Source: Fremontodendron californicum (taxonomy: Eukaryota > Streptophyta > Magnoliopsida > Malvales > Malvaceae). From it: DNA of 64,000 bases. Location: assembly GCA_030761205.1 (NCBI GenBank), contig JAULJL010000005.1, positions 9,201,501 to 9,265,500 of the forward strand, read 5' to 3'. The notes beneath the pieces are model-generated. The model was given only the letters and a program-made list of their open reading frames with translations. It was not told where the DNA came from and did not search any database. Positions 60,112 to 64,000 of this stretch are shown one piece after another. Position numbers and translations under genes: made by a program. Position 1 is the first letter of the stretch; each line of letters opens with the position of its first letter.

Positions 60112-60525
60112 TCAAGCATAATACTTATTCAATTCATCAGCATTTACGGGATGTCTAAAATCATCTCCGTCCATCCGAGTTAGAATCAATGCTCCTCCAG
60201 AAAAAGCTCTCTTTACCACATAAGGTCCTTCCCAATTTGGAGCCCATTTTCCTCTTGGGTCCTTCACTATAGGGAGAATTTTCCTCAATACCAACTCCCC
60301 CTCTCGGAACTGTCTGGGACGAACTTTCTTGTTGTGGGCTCGAATCATCCTTTTCTGATACAACTGCCCGTGACAAATTGCTTTCAATCTTTTCTCCTCG
60401 ATGAGATTCAACTGTTCATAACGAGCTTTAACCCATTCTGCTTCCTCTAAGCCAACTTCCATCAAAACCCGAAGTGAAGGGATCTCAACTTCAATAGGTA
60501 GCACTGCTTCCATCCCGTATACCAA
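60112..60525 (-). pseudogene. Integrase C-terminal region of element C
   Basis: 137 codons end in TAA at 60112. They contain VYGMEAVLPIEVEIPS and the GPY/F-type module GKWAPNWEGPYVVKRAF, the C-terminal DNA-binding part of Ty3-gypsy integrase. The preceding piece (60731-60462) is in another frame: the expected continuation from HAYRTSVRTSTG to VYGMEAVLP is shifted near 60540. The intact integrase would insert element DNA in the nucleus; this one is broken. Confidence 0.85.
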
Positions 60526-60731
60526 AGAAAACGGTGTTGCCCTGTAGATGTGCGAACCGAAGTACGATATGCATGAAGAGCGAAAGGCAGGATCTCATGC
60601 CAATCTTTGTACACATTGGTCATTTTTTCAACGATCCTCTTGATGTTCTTATTAGCTGCTTCTACTGCGTCGTTCATCTTCGGACGGTAAGGTGCCGAAT
60701 TATGATGTGTGATCTTGAATTGAGTACACAC
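60462..60731 (-). pseudogene. Integrase core, 3' third, after a stop
   Basis: It continues the same frame as the large upstream segment after a TAA at 60732-60734. It carries the third catalytic region (NDAVEAANKNIKRIVEKM, with the expected Glu) and ends by drifting out of frame after HAYRTSVRTSTG. Confidence 0.8.
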
Positions 60732-62480
60732 TTATCTCATCATCTTATTGTTCAAATTGAGAGTATTATCGAAAATAATTCTTGCTGGCAACCCGTAACG
60801 GCATATGATTTCTTTCTTGACAAATCTGCATGCCACCGACTTTGTTACATTTGCATAAGACGCAGCTTCTACCCACTTTGTGAAATAATCTATGGCCACC
60901 AAGATGAAACGATGTCCATTTGAGGCTTTCGGGGTAATAGGCCCGATCATATCCATTCCCCACATTGAAAAAGGCCATGGTGCAGTCATGACATGTAAAG
61001 GCGATAGTGACACATGAATCTTATCTGCATAAATCTGGCATTTATGACACTTCCGGGAATAACTGATACAATCTCCTTCCATGGTCAGCCAATAGTATCC
61101 TGCCCTCATAATCTGTTTAGCAAGCATGTGACCATTAGCATGGGTGCCACATATCCCTTCGTGGACCTCTTCTATGATTCTTCGAGCTTCGGCAGACCCG
61201 ACACATCTCAACAAGACTTGATCTTTCCCTTTCTTGTAGAGAATCTCGCCATCTAGAACAAAACCCATTGCTAACCTTCTCAGAGTCCTCTTGTCATTCT
61301 CTGTTGCTTGTTCTGGATACTGTTGACTCTTGATGTACTGCAAGATATCGCTATACCAAGGGAGACCATCTGCTTCTTCTTCGATACTCAAGCAGTGGGC
61401 AGGAGACTCATATATGCTCATCTTGATCGGCACAACTTCTGCCCCTTCATTCACTTTAAACATTGATGACAAAGTAGCCAGAGCATCCGCCATTCGATTT
61501 TCTTCTCGAGGAAAGTAATTGAAATTCACTTCTTCGAACTCCTCTAATAAACTCAGTATGAGTTCTCGGTATCGGATTAGCTTTGTATCTCGGGTTTCCC
61601 ATTCTCCTCGTAACTGGTAAATTACCAAGGCTGAGTCTCCGTAAACTTCCAATACTTTGATCTTTCTGTCCACTTCGGCACGAAGGCCCATAGTACATGC
61701 TTCATATTCAGCAGTATTGTTTGTACAATCAAAATCCAATCTAGCAGTGAAAGGATAACAGTCTTCTTCTGGGGATATAAGCACTGCCTCGATTCCATGC
61801 CCCATGGCATTAGATGCGCCATCGAAGTACATTTTCCATACTTTCTTCTTTAGGGGAATCTCATCTGCTTGCGACACATACATCAAATCCTCATCTGGAA
61901 AGTCAAAGTTCAACGGCTCATAATCTTCCACTGCCCGACTTGCTAAAAATTTCGCCACTGCACTGCCCTTGATAGCTTTTTGACTTACATATACAATGTC
62001 GTACTCTGACAATAAAACCTGCCATCTTGCCGTCCTCCCTGACAGAGAGGGTGCTTCCAACATGTACTTGATTGGATCTAGCTTGGCGATTAACCACGTT
62101 GTGTGGTACAACGTATACTGTCTGAGTCTTCGAGCAGTCCAAGCTAAGGCGCAGCACAACTTTTCTACCGACGAATATTTCAACTCATAATCTGTGAACT
62201 TCTTGCTGAGATAGTAAACTGCCTGCTCTTTCTTTCCCGTTTCATCAAGCTGCCCCAAAACACAACCCATGGATCTTTCAAATACTGATAAATACAGTAT
62301 CATTGGTTTATCCGGGATCGGCGGCATTAATACTGGTGGGTTTGATAAATAATGCTTAACCTTTTCAAAAGCAATCTGACACCCTTCATCCCACTCTCCT
62401 AGATCACGCTTTCGAAGTAACTTAAATATTGGATCACATTTATCGGTTAACTGTGAAATAAACCGAGCAATGTAATTCAA
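60732..62480 (-). pseudogene. Pol segment: RT tail, RNase H, second RNase H, integrase N-terminus and core
   Basis: This is a 582-codon open segment. Residues 1-50 are the end of the reverse transcriptase thumb/connection (NYIARFISQLTDKCDPIFK). About 55-165 is the Ty3 RNase H (YYLSKKFTDYELKYSSVEK). About 214-340 is a second RNase H with all four acidic residues in place: YFDGAS (Asp220), NNTAEYE (Glu258), YGDSALV (Asp282) and RMADALA (Asp332). Residues 440-481 are the integrase zinc finger (His440/447/451, Cys478/481). About 500-582 is the integrase core (MDMIGP Asp510, IIFDN Asp571). Two RNase H regions are the hallmark of the Tat/Ogre group. The frame ends at an in-frame TAA within the integrase core. 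Confidence 0.9.
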
Positions 62481-62497
62481 TCTCCCTAGAAAGCCTC

Positions 62498-63493
62498 TTA
62501 CTTCCTTTTGAAGGCTTTCTCTATCATTACAAGTACATCATCAGAATTCTTTTCTCCGAACAGAGAACCGATTGAGCGGAAGTTGTGAAGGATAAGCGGG
62601 AATGTCATAGGCTCCCACTCAATATCCATACCCGTAAGACGGGCCATCCTCCTTTGTCGATTCTTTTCAACTTGTCTTCTTTTCTCATGGGCCTTTGGAA
62701 GATATCCTAGGCCAAATCGGTCCTTCTTTCCTTTTACCTCTATGGCTCGAGCCATCCCCTGAAGATACTTCCCGAGACCCTTTCCTGCCCTGCAGCCTTT
62801 TCCTACGGTGGTTCTTACCCCCAACCTTGTGTTCTTGGACAGCTTCGATTTTGGAATTTTCTGTCCTTCAGCGACAAAAACTGCATTTACAAATTCCAAA
62901 GACCGAAAAGAACACTCCACGGCCTCTTCATTCGGCTCCACATAAGGAGATTCAGTAGATGCGGAGGCTATTATGTCTTCCTCCCCTGATACCGTGATCA
63001 ACCGGCCCTCCATCACAAATTTTAGTTTCTGGTGAAGAGACGAGGGTACAGCCCCAGCTGAATGTATCCATGGTCTTCCCAACAAACATTTATAAGATGG
63101 ATTGATATCCATAACCTGGAAATTCACTGTATATGTGCATGGGCCTATTTCCAAAGGAACTTCAATGGTTCCCATAACCTCCCTCGTAGTTCCGTCAAAA
63201 GCTCTGACCACCGTGCAACTTGGTATCATATAGGATAAATCCACTGCTAACTTGGATAATGTTGCTAAAGGCATCACATTTAGTGAAGAACCATTATCCA
63301 GAAGGACCCTCGGTAATATGTGCCCTTTACAAGTGGTGGTTATATGGAGAGCTTTTGTTGATCCAATACCATTGGGTGGTATTTTCTCATAGCTGAAAAA
63401 TATGTAGTCATCAGCTGCGATGTTTCCCACCAACCTATCCAGCTTTTCTACTGATATATTATTGGCCACGTACGCTTGATTTAATACTCTCAA
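62498..63493 (-). pseudogene. Aspartic protease with G-patch, element C
   Basis: This segment has 331 codons. The protease active-site region is LLDNGSSLNVMP (residues 64-75), with Asn where most retropepsins have Thr or Ser. The second conserved motif is CLLGRPWIHS (136-145). About 223-265 is a G-patch: GKGLGKYLQG and then RFGLGY, a glycine-rich RNA-binding module. The segment stops just after LVMIEKAF, where the next recognisable text (from 62520 into the downstream segment) already belongs to the end of the reverse transcriptase. The palm with the catalytic YxDD is absent. In intact elements the protease would cut the gag-pol polyprotein in the particle. Confidence 0.87.
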
Positions 63494-64000
63494 TAAAGCA
63501 TTTCTGTGTGGTTCTGAATTTCAAAAGCAAGGATAAGATTGAAATCCTAGCTGGTTGACGTTGCAGTTGTTCAACCACGCTATATTCACTATGCTTTATA
63601 AATTTCAAGAACTCACAAGCTTCTTTCTCACATACTGGCTCTTTGATTCTATTAACCGGGGCTGATCCCCTCTCTGTTTCCTCTGGCAAATCCATCTCAA
63701 TATGGATTGGCTCGACGACCTTTTTCCCTTTGTCGATTCCTCTGTCTTTTCCTGCTACCCCTTGTTCAACAACCTCCGGAGCATAACACCTCCCACTTCG
63801 GGTTAAATGCCCCACACCTGTAATATCCTGTTGGCCTGAAGACCCAGGCATAACCATACTGCAGTCATACTTCCATGGTGTAGCCTTGTTTTCCTTGTAT
63901 GGAAAGGAAACAGGTAATTCAATGATTAATTTGGGCGCATTTTCTTCCATGGCTGGCATAACTTTTTTCTCCGGTTCATCATAGTAAATGATTAGGGGTC
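63459..64000 (-). pseudogene. gag-protease linker of element C (partial, frameshifted)
   Basis: The frame is open to the window edge (upstream residues read PLIIYYDEPEKKV) and continues through WKYDCSMVMPGSSGQQ and the LTRSGRCYAPE motif typical of Ogre polyproteins, then EFLKFIKHSEYSVVEQL. Near 63515-63530 it shifts frame: the expected NSEPHRNALLRVLNQAYV continues in the protease frame. A one-base indel explains it. Confidence 0.8.

Larger units (their letters stand above)
52222..64000 (-). mobile_element. Element C: Ogre/Tat LTR retrotransposon, 3' part, decayed and RT-less (partial)
   Basis: In the minus direction the window holds the end of gag, protease with G-patch, RNase H regions, integrase, a 3' non-coding region with a 72-bp minisatellite, a polypurine tract and a 4.9-kb 3' LTR. 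The 5' part lies beyond 64000. The bases left of the LTR (CTAAC, 52217-52221) would be its target duplication; the partner is outside the window. Frameshifts, a stop and a deletion of the RT core make it non-autonomous. Confidence 0.92.

Overview
This is a 64-kb, AT-rich plant nuclear window made almost entirely of transposable elements around a small tandem gene family. The host is a eudicot. The short two-exon Bet v 1/PR-10 genes, the Ogre/Tat-type Ty3-gypsy elements primed by tRNA-Arg and the dense short foldback elements fit that. A member of the Malvaceae (cotton and relatives) is my guess from the look of the norcoclaurine-synthase-like proteins, not something I can prove here.

Host genes: three apparently intact S-norcoclaurine synthase-like (PR-10/Bet v 1 fold) genes lie on the minus strand at 20037-20627, 25600-26239 and 42632-44875. 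A fourth copy (30753-31219) has lost most of exon 1 where a retrotransposon fragment abuts it. Copies 1 and 2 can be aligned through exons, intron position, TATA box and about 1.5 kb of upstream DNA. That alignment gives clean empty sites that show which mobile elements inserted after duplication.

Layout: 1-312 is the 3' end of a Ty1-copia element. 1324-1788 is a hAT-like MITE. 1890-4359 holds two head-to-tail Helitron-like units. 4989-6423 holds three foldback elements with 9-bp target duplications. 7236-19652 is a complete, very young LTR element (element A, minus orientation, GTGTA target duplication) that has a broken gag and no pol. 20-28 kb is the gene 1/gene 2 region with a Tourist-like MITE, a foldback MITE, a two-unit Mutator-like element, a SINE and a foldback. 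28155-28994 is a MITE split by another foldback. 31220-39170 is a truncated relative of A (element B: partial gag, leader, 4.9-kb LTR). 39.4-42 kb holds a 542-bp foldback and a 1.39-kb element with long inverted repeats. 42.6-44.9 kb is gene 4 with a solo-LTR candidate in its intron. 46.3-46.8 kb holds a foldback and a SINE. 47.1-52.2 kb is AT-rich with no gene seen. 52222-64000 and beyond is element C, an Ogre/Tat element in minus orientation with a 4.9-kb 3' LTR, a 72-bp minisatellite, and decayed integrase, two RNase H regions, a protease with G-patch, and no reverse transcriptase core.

The most interesting signals are these: an 11-nt copy of the tRNA-Arg primer-binding site conserved inside the U5 end of all four LTRs; a 265-551 bp foldback family with 9-bp target duplications; the same 9-bp target hit by two different elements in two paralogous copies of the gene region; a two-unit Mutator-like element moved as one piece; and the loss of two of the four known norcoclaurine synthase catalytic residues in every NCS-like copy.
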